A DNA stretch of 64,000 nt from the NCBI RefSeq assembly GCF_041435015.1, contig NZ_CP107989.1, forward strand, positions 434,001 through 498,000, read 5' to 3'. Source of the stretch: Streptomyces canus (GTDB taxonomy: Bacteria; Actinomycetota; Actinomycetes; Streptomycetales; Streptomycetaceae). A program made the position numbers and the translations under genes. Shown here piece after piece: positions 16,671-24,584 of the stretch. The notes beneath the pieces were generated by a model. That model did not search any database, had not been told where the DNA came from, and was given only the letters and a program-made list of their open reading frames with translations. Within the stretch, counting starts at the first letter, position 1. Each line of letters begins with the position of its first letter.

Positions 16671-18047
16671 CACGAGACTCAGACCGGTGGCCCGCCCCGC
16701 TTCGGGTACGGCGGCGCCGGCGAAGGCGCCGTGGTGCAACCAGTCGGAGGGGATCGCGGGACGCGGCGGGGCCTCGTGGTCCGGGACCGCCATCGCGTAC
16801 AGGCGGGTGTAGCGGAACTTGGCCTCCAGGTTGTCCAGGACCGACCAGTACTCGTAGCCGCACACCTCCACACCTGCCGCGGTGAGTCCGGCCAGCCAGG
16901 AGAGGCGGGCGCGCAGCAGGGCCCGGCGCCGGTCGTCGTCGCTGTGTCCGGTGGCGTCGACGAGGTCCAGGTCGCCCATGCCGTTGTCGATGACGGACAG
17001 CGGCGGCAGCGCGTCACCGTACAGCTCGTAGAGGCCGGCGACGGCGTCGGCGAGTCCTTCGGGGATGATCGGCCAGCCGTAGGCGGTGGTCTCCACGTCG
17101 TCGAACGGGACGATCGCGAAGCCCAGCCCCACGAGCAGGCGGTTCACCTCGTTGAGGGCGCTCTGACAGGTTCTCGTCGGCAGCACCCGGGGCAGGTTCT
17201 CCGGCGCGGTGACGCGGAACGGCGTGTGCCAGGACAGGCCCAGCAGGTCCTGCTCGGTGGTGATGTTCTCCAGGTCGCCAGGGCGTACGCAGCCGGTGTC
17301 CTCGACCGGTGAGTCGCCGTCCTCGGTCACCATGTGCTCGCCGAGCAGCAGGGGGTCGAGGAAGAGACGGTTGGTCCAGCTCTCCAGGCGTTCCAGGGCG
17401 AGACGGTCGTAGGGGTCGTCGGTGGCCGGGTAGCCGCCCACGAGGGTGACCGTGGTGCCGATCCGGCCTCGCGCGCCGCCGGACCTCAGGGCCTGGGTGG
17501 CGAGCCCGTTCGCGAGCAGGATGTGGTGGACCGCGGGCAGTCCTGCCCGGCCCGCGCCCCGGTTCGGGGGATACATTCCGGCCACGTGGTCGGCGAGTGT
17601 GGGGCCGGCGAGGTCGGTGGAGGTGATCCAGCGTTCCACCCGGTCGCCGAAACGGCGGCCCAGCTCGGCGGCGTAGGCGGCGAAGTGCTCGGCGGTGTCA
17701 CGGGCGAGCCAGCCGCCGGCCGCGTCCAGCCACGGCGGCAGCGAGCGGTCGAGCAGGGTGAGAGCGGGCCGGGTGCCGTGCGCGAGCAGTGCGTCGAGCG
17801 CGCGATCACAGCGGTCCAGGGCGTCCCGGTCCCAGCTGCCTGCGCCGTCGGGCTGGAGCTGCGGCCATCCGGCGACCATGCGGTGGGTGTCCGCGACGAC
17901 GCCGGTCAGCTGCCGGAGGTCTTCGGTCCACTGCCGGAAGTGCCCGCCGCGTTCCGGCCGGGGCGGCAGTGGCGCCGCGATGGTGTCCGCGGTGGCGACC
18001 CCCCAGTCGACACAGCGAAGGGATTCGTGCAGGAAACCATCGCTCAT
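16632..18047 (-). CDS. GH1-like (beta-glucosidase family) protein, both catalytic Glu replaced by Asp
   Basis: Protein of 471 aa with a clear glycoside hydrolase family 1 backbone: WGVATAD at the N-terminus, YGWPIIPEGL (about 323-332) and GYEYWSVLDNLE (397-408, the GH1 GYxxWSLLDNxE motif). The acid/base motif TxNEP reads T-S-T-D145-L, and the nucleophile motif TENG reads I-D354-N-G. Both catalytic Glu are therefore Asp. It may be a very slow hydrolase, a transferase or a binding protein. It is the only carbohydrate-type gene in an acyl-CoA island. Its start region carries an island element. Confidence 0.8.
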   Translation of the reverse strand: MSDGFLHESLRCVDWGVATADTIAAPLPPRPERGGHFRQWTEDLRQLTGVVADTHRMVAGWPQLQPDGAGSWDRDALDRCDRALDALLAHGTRPALTLLDRSLPPWLDAAGGWLARDTAEHFAAYAAELGRRFGDRVERWITSTDLAGPTLADHVAGMYPPNRGAGRAGLPAVHHILLANGLATQALRSGGARGRIGTTVTLVGGYPATDDPYDRLALERLESWTNRLFLDPLLLGEHMVTEDGDSPVEDTGCVRPGDLENITTEQDLLGLSWHTPFRVTAPENLPRVLPTRTCQSALNEVNRLLVGLGFAIVPFDDVETTAYGWPIIPEGLADAVAGLYELYGDALPPLSVIDNGMGDLDLVDATGHSDDDRRRALLRARLSWLAGLTAAGVEVCGYEYWSVLDNLEAKFRYTRLYAMAVPDHEAPPRPAIPSDWLHHGAFAGAAVPEAGRATGLSLVPAVPRTQDGATS

Positions 18048-18071
18048 GGTTACCGTCCAGGCGGTGAATGG

Positions 18072-18092
18072 TTTAGCGCATTCAACTGAATG
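18072..18092 (+). promoter_or_regulatory. Island regulatory element C (upstream of GH1-like gene)
   Basis: TTTAGCGCATTCAACTGAATG contains the half CATTCAACTGAA shared with elements A and D and is itself a 6-2-6 inverted repeat (CATTCA, AC, TGAATG, at 18079-18092). It lies 25-45 bp before the GH1-like start codon, where an operator or core promoter would be. Confidence 0.4.
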
Positions 18093-18161
18093 TCCGCCGA
18101 CCGGACGCTAACAGGTCAAACAAACTACGACAATGTTTCGGCCAGATCTCCCGATAACGGA

Positions 18162-18366
18162 TCAGACCGCGTCCAGGATGAGGCCGCCCGCCAGGCCATC
18201 GCCATGATCGGCGCGTTCGGATTGCCGGACACCATGGTCGGCATGACCGAGCAGTCGACGACCCGCAGGCCTCGATGCCGCGTACCCGCAGCCGGCCGTC
18301 GACGACGTCGCCCTCGTCCGGGCCCATGGCGCAGGCGCCGACGGCGTGGTGGTCGAACGTCGTCAT
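18162..18366 (-). pseudogene. C-terminal relic of a GMC-family oxidoreductase, frameshifted
   Basis: Read leftward from an ATG that overlaps the crotonase stop, the frame gives FDHHAVGACAMGPDEGDVVD then GRLRVRGIEA, which is the GMC oxidoreductase C-terminal HxVGTCxMG ... VVDxxLRVxG motif. After GIEA the family continuation GLRVVDCSVMPTMVSGNPNA is present but in another frame, so one base is missing. A further shift is needed near the end to read LILDAV. The first ~450 residues of such an enzyme are absent. GMC enzymes include sterol and alcohol oxidases, so a lost oxidation step is possible. Confidence 0.75.
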
Positions 18367-19256
18367 CCCTGGCTGTCCGATGCCGGTGCCCGCTCCTCCA
18401 GGGGACGGAACTCCTCTTCCTGCCACCAGGGATAGAGGGATGGCATGTCCTTGCTGACCCGGCCCGGGAACGCGGGCGGCCGTTTGGCGAGGAACGACTG
18501 GACGCCCTCCACGGGGTCCGGGCCGCCGCCGATCTGGCTCATGATCCGGGAGTCGAGCCGGTGGGCGGCCATCGGGTGCGGCTCGCCCAGCATCCGCCAC
18601 ATCATCTGGCGGGAGAGGGCGACGGAGATCGCGGAGGTGTTGTCGGCGATCTCCCGGGCGAGTGCGTACGCCGCCGGCAGCAGCTCCTCCGGCGGGTGCA
18701 CGGAGCGGACCAGCCCGGCCGCGAGTGCCTCGTCCGGGCCGAAGACGCGGCCCGTGGCGACCCATTCCATGGCCCGCTGCATGCCGACGGCCCGGGGCAG
18801 GAACCAGCTCGCCGCCGATTCCGGCACGATGCCGCGCCGGGCGAAGACGAAGCCGAACTTCGCCGAGGTCGACGCCAGCCGGATGTCCATGGGCAGGGTC
18901 ATGCTGGCTCCGACGCCCGCGGCCGGGCCGTTGATCGCCGCGATGACCGGTTTGGTGCTGGAGAAGATCCGCAGGGCGACCCGGCCGCCGGTGTCCCGGT
19001 GCCAGGCGCCCGCCTTGCGGTGGTCGAAGGAGGAGCCGCCCGAGCTGACGTCGGCGCCCGCACAGAAGCCGCGCCCTGCGCCGGTCACCACGATCACGCG
19101 GATCTCGTCGTCGGCGTCGGCCGCGTCCAGGACGTCGAGCAGATCGGCCATCATCCGGGGGTTGAAGGCGTTGAGTTTCTCGGGCCGGTTCAGCGTGACG
19201 GTGAGGATCCGCTCCGCCACCTCGGCCCGCACGGTGTCGTACTCCTGCTCCGGCAT
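18363..19256 (-). CDS. Enoyl-CoA hydratase (crotonase)
   Basis: Crotonase-fold protein of 297 aa: VTLNRPEKLNAFNPRMM, oxyanion-hole loop VTGAGRGFCAGADVSS, second loop INGPAAGVGASMTLPMDIRL, and ARRGIVPESAASWFLPRAVG with a Glu at the expected second catalytic position. The ~30-residue C-terminal tail beyond the fold (PSLYPWWQEEEFRPLEER) is unusual. It starts from the AT-rich divergent region at 19257-19344, and its stop overlaps the GMC relic. Confidence 0.85.
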   Translation of the reverse strand: MPEQEYDTVRAEVAERILTVTLNRPEKLNAFNPRMMADLLDVLDAADADDEIRVIVVTGAGRGFCAGADVSSGGSSFDHRKAGAWHRDTGGRVALRIFSSTKPVIAAINGPAAGVGASMTLPMDIRLASTSAKFGFVFARRGIVPESAASWFLPRAVGMQRAMEWVATGRVFGPDEALAAGLVRSVHPPEELLPAAYALAREIADNTSAISVALSRQMMWRMLGEPHPMAAHRLDSRIMSQIGGGPDPVEGVQSFLAKRPPAFPGRVSKDMPSLYPWWQEEEFRPLEERAPASDSQG

Positions 19257-19290
19257 ACGCGTCCTCCGTCACTCCGGCGAGCCGTTTCCA

Positions 19291-19307
19291 GAAAGCTTAA
19301 TTAGTTA
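19291..19307 (-). promoter_or_regulatory. Island regulatory element D (between divergent crotonase genes)
   Basis: On the minus strand this reads TAACTAATTAAGCTTTC, a close match to the recurring element. The adjacent plus-strand GCATTCAACTC (19310-19320) repeats the half seen in element C. It is centred between two divergent crotonase genes and could control both. Confidence 0.5.
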
Positions 19308-19344
19308 TAGCATTCAACTCTACTGACTCGTTCGATGATGACTG

Positions 19345-20142
19345 ATGGCGGTGGAGATGACGGACCTCTTGGTGACGGCCGTCGGGCCGGTCCGGCTGAT
19401 CGAGCTGAACCGGCCGGACCAGCTCAACGCGATGAGCGAGGAGCTGCACGCGGGTCTCGCGTCCCTGTGGGACTCGCTCGCCGACGACCCCGAGGCCCGG
19501 GTGGTCGTGCTCACCGGGCGCGGCCGGGCGTTCAGCGCCGGGGGCGACTTCGACATCATGACCCGGGTCCAGCGCGACCGCGCCTTCCGCGAACGCAACG
19601 TCGACGAGGCGCGGCGGATCATCACCGGCATGGTGCGCTGCCCGCTGCCGGTGATCGCGGCCGTCAACGGGCCCGCGGTGGGGCTCGGATGCAGCCTGGC
19701 GTTGCTGAGTGACCTGGTCCTGATGGCCGACGACGCCTATATGGCCGACCCGCACGTCCAGGTCGGGCTCGTCGCGGGTGACGGCGGTGCACTCGTCCTC
19801 CCCCTGCTCGTCGGACTGACCCGCGCGAAGGAACTGCTGTTCCTGGGCGACCGGGTGAGCGCCGAGGAGGCGGTCCGGCTGGGCATCGCCAACCGCGCCG
19901 TGCCCAAGGACAAGCTCCTGGACGAGGCCATGGACCTCGCCGGACGGCTGGCCGCCCTGCCCACGCAGGCGCTGCGCGAGACCAAGCGCGCGGTGAACCT
20001 GCATCTGGAGCAGGCAGTCGCCACCGTGCTCGAACCCGCCCTGCTCGCCGAGCAGGAGACCATGCACTCGCCGGACCACATCGCCATCGTGGAGAAGATC
20101 ATCGCGTCCCGCGCCCGTCGCCGGACCGCCGGGGAGGGCTGA
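19345..20142 (+). CDS. Enoyl-CoA hydratase/isomerase (crotonase)
   Basis: Crotonase-fold protein of 265 aa: [54 protein letters not shown], and VGLVAGDGGALVLPLLVG at the active-site region. It has the same Gly-Asp variant as the crotonase at 15064. ATG 19345 is used; an in-frame ATG at 19357 directly follows GGTGGAG but leaves no spacing. It heads an operon with an acyl-CoA dehydrogenase and an LLM flavin enzyme. Confidence 0.83.
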   Translation: MAVEMTDLLVTAVGPVRLIELNRPDQLNAMSEELHAGLASLWDSLADDPEARVVVLTGRGRAFSAGGDFDIMTRVQRDRAFRERNVDEARRIITGMVRCPLPVIAAVNGPAVGLGCSLALLSDLVLMADDAYMADPHVQVGLVAGDGGALVLPLLVGLTRAKELLFLGDRVSAEEAVRLGIANRAVPKDKLLDEAMDLAGRLAALPTQALRETKRAVNLHLEQAVATVLEPALLAEQETMHSPDHIAIVEKIIASRARRRTAGEG

Positions 20143-20145
20143 GGC

Positions 20146-21282
20146 ATGGACTTCGCGTTCAGCGAGGAACAGGAGCAACTGGGGCGCACCGTACGGGCGT
20201 TCCTGACCCACACCTCGCCCGAGACCGAGACACGGCGCCTCATGGAGACGCCCGAGGGCTTCGACCGGGCGCTGTGGCGCCGGATGGGGACGGAGCTCGG
20301 GCTTCAGGGACTGGCGATCCCAGAGGAGTACGGCGGTGCCGGGTGCGGGCCGGTCGAAGTGGGCGTGGTGATGGAGGAGATGGGCCGTGCGCTGCTGTGT
20401 GCGCCGTTCCTGTCCTCGGCCGTGCTGGCGACGACCACGCTGCTGCGCTGCGCCGACGAGGAGGCCCGCAAGCGCCTGTTGCCGGGCCTGGCCTCCGGTG
20501 AGCTCGTCGGGACACTCGCCCTGACCGAGGACTCCGCCCGCTGGGACGCGGCGGGCGTCGGGCTCACCGCCCGTGAGAGCAATGGGAGTTGGCTGCTGAC
20601 CGGGCACAAGACGTTCGTCCTGGACGGTGCCACCGCCGATGTCGTCCTCACCGTCGCCCGCACCCACGACGGCATCGGGGTGTTCTGCGTGGAGGGCGAC
20701 GCGCCCGGACTGACCCGCGCACCGCTGCCCACCATGGACCCGACGCGCCGCCAGGCCCGCCTCGACTACCAGGACGTACCGGCGACCCGGCTGCGTACGC
20801 ACGGCGACGGATGGGATCTGGTCGCGGAGGTGCTCGACCGGGTCGCGGTGGCGCTGGCCGCCGAGCAGGTCGGGGTGGCCTCCCGGGCGCTCGACATGGC
20901 GGTGGAGTACGCCAAGGTGCGCCACCAGTTCGGGCGGCCCGTCGGTTCCTTCCAGGCCGTCAAGCATCTGCTCGCGGACGTCCTCCTGGAGGTGGAGTCG
21001 GCGCGCGCCGCCGCCCACTACGCCCTGCTCGCGTCCGAGAACGAGGATCCGGAGCTGCCCGCCGTGGCGAGTCTGGCGAAGGCGTTCTGCTCCGACGCGT
21101 GTGTCCAGGCGACGGAGGAGAACATCCAGGTGCACGGCGGCATCGGCTTCACCTGGGAGCACCCGGCCCACCTCTATCTGAAGCGGGCCAAGACGTCACA
21201 GCTGCTGTTCGGCGATCCGGCGTACCACCGGGAGCTGCTCGCACGGAGAATCGGCATGGAAACGGACAAGGGAGCGGCATGA
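20146..21282 (+). CDS. Acyl-CoA dehydrogenase (small-subunit type)
   Basis: Acyl-CoA dehydrogenase of 378 aa, closely similar in motif layout to the protein at 13830: MDFAFSEEQEQLGRTVRAFL, ALTEDSARWDAAGVG, and NIQVHGGIGFTWEHPAHLYL near the C-terminus. This subtype usually pairs with a larger dehydrogenase, but none is adjacent here, so it may share a partner or work alone. The start is 3 bp after the crotonase stop, and its stop overlaps the LLM gene start (ATGA). Confidence 0.86.
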   Translation: MDFAFSEEQEQLGRTVRAFLTHTSPETETRRLMETPEGFDRALWRRMGTELGLQGLAIPEEYGGAGCGPVEVGVVMEEMGRALLCAPFLSSAVLATTTLLRCADEEARKRLLPGLASGELVGTLALTEDSARWDAAGVGLTARESNGSWLLTGHKTFVLDGATADVVLTVARTHDGIGVFCVEGDAPGLTRAPLPTMDPTRRQARLDYQDVPATRLRTHGDGWDLVAEVLDRVAVALAAEQVGVASRALDMAVEYAKVRHQFGRPVGSFQAVKHLLADVLLEVESARAAAHYALLASENEDPELPAVASLAKAFCSDACVQATEENIQVHGGIGFTWEHPAHLYLKRAKTSQLLFGDPAYHRELLARRIGMETDKGAA

Positions 21283-22304
21283 AGGTCGACGGCAAGCTCA
21301 ACGTGTGGAGCACCACCGAGGTCGTGGAGGAGGCCCGGCACCACGAGAAGGCCGGCTACGACGGCCTGTGGGCGTCGGAGTCCAAGCACGACCCCTTCCT
21401 GCCGCTGGTGCTGGCGGCCGAGCACACCGACCGCCTCGAGGTGGGGACGGCCATCGCGGTGGCCTTCGCCCGCTCCCCCATGCAGCTCGCGTACACCGCA
21501 CACGACCTGCAGACCTACGCCGGCGGACGGTTCTCGCTCGGTCTCGGCAGCCAGATCAAGCCGCACATCGAGCGGCGCTTCGACATGCCGTGGAGCCGGC
21601 CCGCGGCTCGCATGCGGGAGTACGTGAGCGCGCTGCACGCGATCTGGGACGCCTGGAACGAGGGCGAGAAGCTCAACTTCCGCGGCGACTTCTACTCGCA
21701 CACCCTGATGTCGCCCTTCTTCTCTCCCCCGCCCGCTGCCGGCGGCGCGCCCAAGGTGTTCGTGGCCGCGGTCGGCCAGGCCATGACCAAGGTGGCGGGC
21801 GAGGTCGCCGACGGGCTCCTCGCGCACGGCTTCACCACCGAGCGGTACCTGCGGGAGGTGACCCTGCCGACCGTGGAGGCGGGTCTGGCCGCGTCCGGCC
21901 GGACGCGGGCCGACTTCGCCGTCTCCCATCTGCTGCTGACCGCGACCGGCCGCACGGAGGAGGAGATGACCCGCGCGATCGACGGCACCCGTGCCCAGAT
22001 CGCCTTCTACGGCAGCACGCCCGCCTATCGCGGGGTGCTGGAGCTGCACGGCTGGGGTGAACTCGGCGACGAGCTGCACGCGTTGTCGACGTCCCGGCGC
22101 GAGGACAAGTGGGAGGCGATGAGCCGCCTCGTCGACGACGAGGTACTGCACACCTTCGCGGTCGTGGCGGAACCGGAGCGGGTCGCGGCCGAGATCCGGC
22201 GCCGGTACGGGGCACTGGTCGACCGGGTGTCCTTCTACACGGCGTACGAGATCGACGCCGCGGTGTGGGAGCCCATCGTGCAGGAGCTGCGCACATCCGA
22301 GTGA
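21279..22304 (+). CDS. LLM-class flavin-dependent oxidoreductase (F420-type)
   Basis: Luciferase-like monooxygenase-fold protein of 341 aa: EKAGYDGLWASESKHDPFLPL, VGTAIAVAFARSPMQLAYTA and LGLGSQIKPHIERRFDMPWS resemble the F420-dependent subgroup in actinobacteria. Such enzymes reduce or oxygenate CoA-bound or cyclic ketone substrates. It is the third gene of the operon and is translationally coupled to the dehydrogenase. It is convergent with the GntR gene, with only 3 bp between the stop codons. Confidence 0.82.
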   Translation: MKVDGKLNVWSTTEVVEEARHHEKAGYDGLWASESKHDPFLPLVLAAEHTDRLEVGTAIAVAFARSPMQLAYTAHDLQTYAGGRFSLGLGSQIKPHIERRFDMPWSRPAARMREYVSALHAIWDAWNEGEKLNFRGDFYSHTLMSPFFSPPPAAGGAPKVFVAAVGQAMTKVAGEVADGLLAHGFTTERYLREVTLPTVEAGLAASGRTRADFAVSHLLLTATGRTEEEMTRAIDGTRAQIAFYGSTPAYRGVLELHGWGELGDELHALSTSRREDKWEAMSRLVDDEVLHTFAVVAEPERVAAEIRRRYGALVDRVSFYTAYEIDAAVWEPIVQELRTSE

Positions 22305-22307
22305 CGG

Positions 22308-23099
22308 TCAGCCGAGCAGGTCCAGGACGGTGGTCATGGACCTGTTCTGCAGCAGATAGTCCTCGGCCTCCTGGAGGTGGAGGCGCCACAACTCCTCGGC
22401 GGCCTCGGTCTGGCGCGCGGCGACGAGTTCGACGAGCGCGCCGTGGGCGCGGAAGCCTCGGCGGTTGGCCCGTACGTTCTCGGGGCTGCCTGCGTCCAGG
22501 TCGACGTGGGACCAGTTCGCCTGGTCGATGATGTGCCGGACCATGCCGTTGAGGACGCTCAGCGTCTCGTTGCCCGCCAGTTCGACGACCAGGGCGTGGA
22601 ACTCCATGTGGGCACGGATGAAGGCGGAGGGGTTGTCCATCAGAGTCTCGGCCTCGGCGACGGCGGCCCGCAGCCGCTCCAGGTCCCCGTCCGTGCGTCC
22701 CTCGGCCAGCAGTCCGGCGCACGGTGCCTCGATGACCGTACGGGCGTCGTAGACGTCCTTGAGGGTCGTGCCGCGGTATTCGAGGACCACGCCGGCGTAC
22801 CGGGCCGCGACCGTGCCTTCCGGAGTCTGTACCCGTGCCCCGCCCCGGGCGCCCCGGCGCACGCTGATCAGCGACTCCGACTCCAGTACCCGGAACGCCT
22901 CACGCAGCGTCGGCCGGGACACGGCGAACTCCGCCATCAGCGCCGACTCGGCCGGCAGCGCCTCGCCCTCGGCCAGTTCCCCGCGCACGATCTTGCGGCG
23001 CAGCTGGGCCGCCACCAGTTCCGCCATCTTGGGCACACGGACCTTGACGCCGTTCACCCGGCCACCGCCACCGCCCTGCCGCCCCGTCGTACTCGTCAC
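22308..23099 (-). CDS. FadR/GntR-family transcriptional regulator with FCD domain
   Basis: Regulator of 263 aa with an N-terminal winged helix (LVAAQLRRKIVRGELAEGEALPAESALMAEF then SRPTLREAFRVLES) and a C-terminal all-helical FCD ligand domain (HMEFHALVVELAGNETL, MVRHIIDQANW, HGALVELVAARQ). FadR-type proteins often respond to acyl-CoAs. The GTG at 23099 has GGAGG 8 nt upstream; the longer frame to a TTG at 23162 lacks support. It is the only DNA-binding regulator inside the island and has an island element in its own promoter. It is the prime candidate for the island repressor, by inference. Confidence 0.85.
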   Translation of the reverse strand: MTSTTGRQGGGGGRVNGVKVRVPKMAELVAAQLRRKIVRGELAEGEALPAESALMAEFAVSRPTLREAFRVLESESLISVRRGARGGARVQTPEGTVAARYAGVVLEYRGTTLKDVYDARTVIEAPCAGLLAEGRTDGDLERLRAAVAEAETLMDNPSAFIRAHMEFHALVVELAGNETLSVLNGMVRHIIDQANWSHVDLDAGSPENVRANRRGFRAHGALVELVAARQTEAAEELWRLHLQEAEDYLLQNRSMTTVLDLLG

Positions 23100-23172
23100 C
23101 GGGCCCACCTCCGTCCGACCCAGGGGTGCGGGACACAGCCCGAGCACCGGGTAGACGGCCAACTCTACTAGA

Positions 23173-23189
23173 TAACTGATTGAACTAGG
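23173..23189 (+). promoter_or_regulatory. Island regulatory element E (upstream of GntR gene)
   Basis: TAACTGATTGAACTAGG, one of the best copies of the recurring element. It lies about 75 bp before the GntR start codon and overlaps the last codons of cvnD. This location would allow autoregulation of the GntR gene. Confidence 0.5.
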
Positions 23190-23781
23190 TTACCGAGTTC
23201 GCGGCAATGAGGTGTTCGGCCAGTGCGAGCAGCAGATCGCGGCCGACCGCCCGCTGTCGCATGTCCCCCATCACCAAGGGGACTTCCGGGTCGAGGTCGA
23301 GCGCTTCGCGGATCTCCCGCTCGCTGCGTTCCTGGTGGCCGTGGAAGCAGTTGACGCCGATCACGAAGGGAATGCCGCGGCTCTCGAAGAAGTCGATGGA
23401 CGCGAAGCTGGACTCCAGCCGCCGGGTGTCGGCGATGACCACCGCACCGAGCGCGCCGTGCACGAGGTCGTTCCACATGAACCAGAAGCGCTCCTGGCCG
23501 GGCGTCCCGAAGAGGTAGACCACCAGCTGGGGGTTGACCATGATGCGGCCGAAGTCCATGGCCACCGTGGTGGTGGCCTTCCGCTCGACGCCCTCTACAT
23601 CGTCGACGCCCACGCTCGCGACGGTCAGGTACTCCTCGGTGCGCAGCGGCGCCACCTCGCTCACCGCCCCGACCAGGGTCGTCTTGCCCACGCCGAAGCC
23701 ACCCGCCACAAGGATCTTGACCGCCGCGGGTGCCGAGCCGTCGTAGGCCCGGCCCGCGGGGTCAGAGTCTGCGAAGGCCAT
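23185..23781 (-). CDS. cvnD: Conservon GTPase (CvnD)
   Basis: Small Ras-like GTP-binding protein of 198 aa with the P-loop GGFGVGKTT (27-35), the switch region TTTVAMDFG, FGTPGQERF (DxxG-like switch II) and the base-recognition region GVNCFHG. It is the last of the four conservon genes and overlaps cvnC. Conservon GTPases work with the membrane kinase-like CvnA in a signalling complex resembling eukaryotic G-protein systems. Confidence 0.9.
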   Translation of the reverse strand: MAFADSDPAGRAYDGSAPAAVKILVAGGFGVGKTTLVGAVSEVAPLRTEEYLTVASVGVDDVEGVERKATTTVAMDFGRIMVNPQLVVYLFGTPGQERFWFMWNDLVHGALGAVVIADTRRLESSFASIDFFESRGIPFVIGVNCFHGHQERSEREIREALDLDPEVPLVMGDMRQRAVGRDLLLALAEHLIAANSVT

Positions 23782-24151
23782 CCCTCACCGCCCGAAGAAG
23801 TGTCATGTCCATTGCGTTTCCTCCTGCTACAGCGATCGGCGGGCGGGTTGTCGCCCGGCCCAGCGCGACCAGGTCGTCGATGAGGATCTTCGTCACCGCC
23901 ACCGGCAGGTCCAGTTCCGCGGCGATCTCGGCCACCGCGGCGGGTGTGCGGCACTGCTGGAGGATCGAGCGGTGCTCGGGTTGCAGGCCTCGCAGACCGG
24001 CCCGGCCGGGTGCCGGTTCGACGGTCGTCACGAGGGTGATCAGAGTGAGGTCGTCGCGCGCGGGTGCCGTCCGGCCCTGGGTGATCGTGTAAGGCCTGAC
24101 CGACAGCTCTTCAGCGTCTCCCGCTTCCAGGCCGTCCATCCAGTGGCTCAC
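23762..24151 (-). CDS. cvnC: Conservon DUF742 protein (CvnC)
   Basis: Protein of 129 aa with the DUF742 pattern VRPYTITQGRT, ILQQCRTPAAVAEIAAELDLP and VLIDDL-like segments (here KILIDDLVALG). It overlaps cvnB upstream and cvnD downstream, the standard conservon order. Its winged-helix-like domain is thought to bridge CvnB and the GTPase. Confidence 0.9.
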   Translation of the reverse strand: MSHWMDGLEAGDAEELSVRPYTITQGRTAPARDDLTLITLVTTVEPAPGRAGLRGLQPEHRSILQQCRTPAAVAEIAAELDLPVAVTKILIDDLVALGRATTRPPIAVAGGNAMDMTLLRAVRDGLRRL

Positions 24152-24582
24152 TCACGTACACCGCGCTCGTCGGCGGGCGCCCCGAAGCGCGTCTCGGTGC
24201 TCATGCGCTGGCCCACCTGCTGCATCAGGGTGTGCATGGCCACGGTCATCAACTCGGCGTCCACTTCCTGGGATGCCACGACGGCCAGATGCGTGCCGCG
24301 GCCCGCCGCGGAGATGAACAGCCACAGGTCGGTCAGCTCCACGATCACCTGGTGCACCGAACCGCCGCCGAACAGCTGCCCGACCCCGCGGGCCAGACTC
24401 TGCTGGCCGGTGGCGATGGCGGCGAGGCGTTCGGCGTCGCCGCGGGCGATGGTGCGGGACTGGCTGACCACCAGTCCGTCGTCGGACAGCACGATGGCGT
24501 GGTGCGTGCCGGGAACCTGTTCGACCAGGCCGTCCAGCAACCAGTCCAGGTCCGGATGAGTGGCGGTCGTTCGCATTGTCAT
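24148..24582 (-). CDS. cvnB: Conservon roadblock/LC7 protein (CvnB)
   Basis: Roadblock/LC7-domain protein of 144 aa: LDWLLDGLVEQVPGTHHAIVLSDDGL and IATGQQSLARGVGQLFGGG are typical. It is encoded 2 bp after the cvnA stop and overlaps cvnC by ATGA. Such proteins are GTPase partners or GAP-like scaffolds for CvnD. Confidence 0.9.
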   Translation of the reverse strand: MTMRTTATHPDLDWLLDGLVEQVPGTHHAIVLSDDGLVVSQSRTIARGDAERLAAIATGQQSLARGVGQLFGGGSVHQVIVELTDLWLFISAAGRGTHLAVVASQEVDAELMTVAMHTLMQQVGQRMSTETRFGAPADERGVRE

Positions 24583-24584
24583 GG

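Noticed and set aside
19297..21171. 624-codon minus-strand ORF
   Set aside because: Antisense to a crotonase and an acyl-CoA dehydrogenase; no motifs.
23162..23195. TTG start at 23162 for the GntR gene
   Set aside because: It adds 21 residues without homology and lies next to the candidate operator; GTG 23099 has GGAGG at good spacing.
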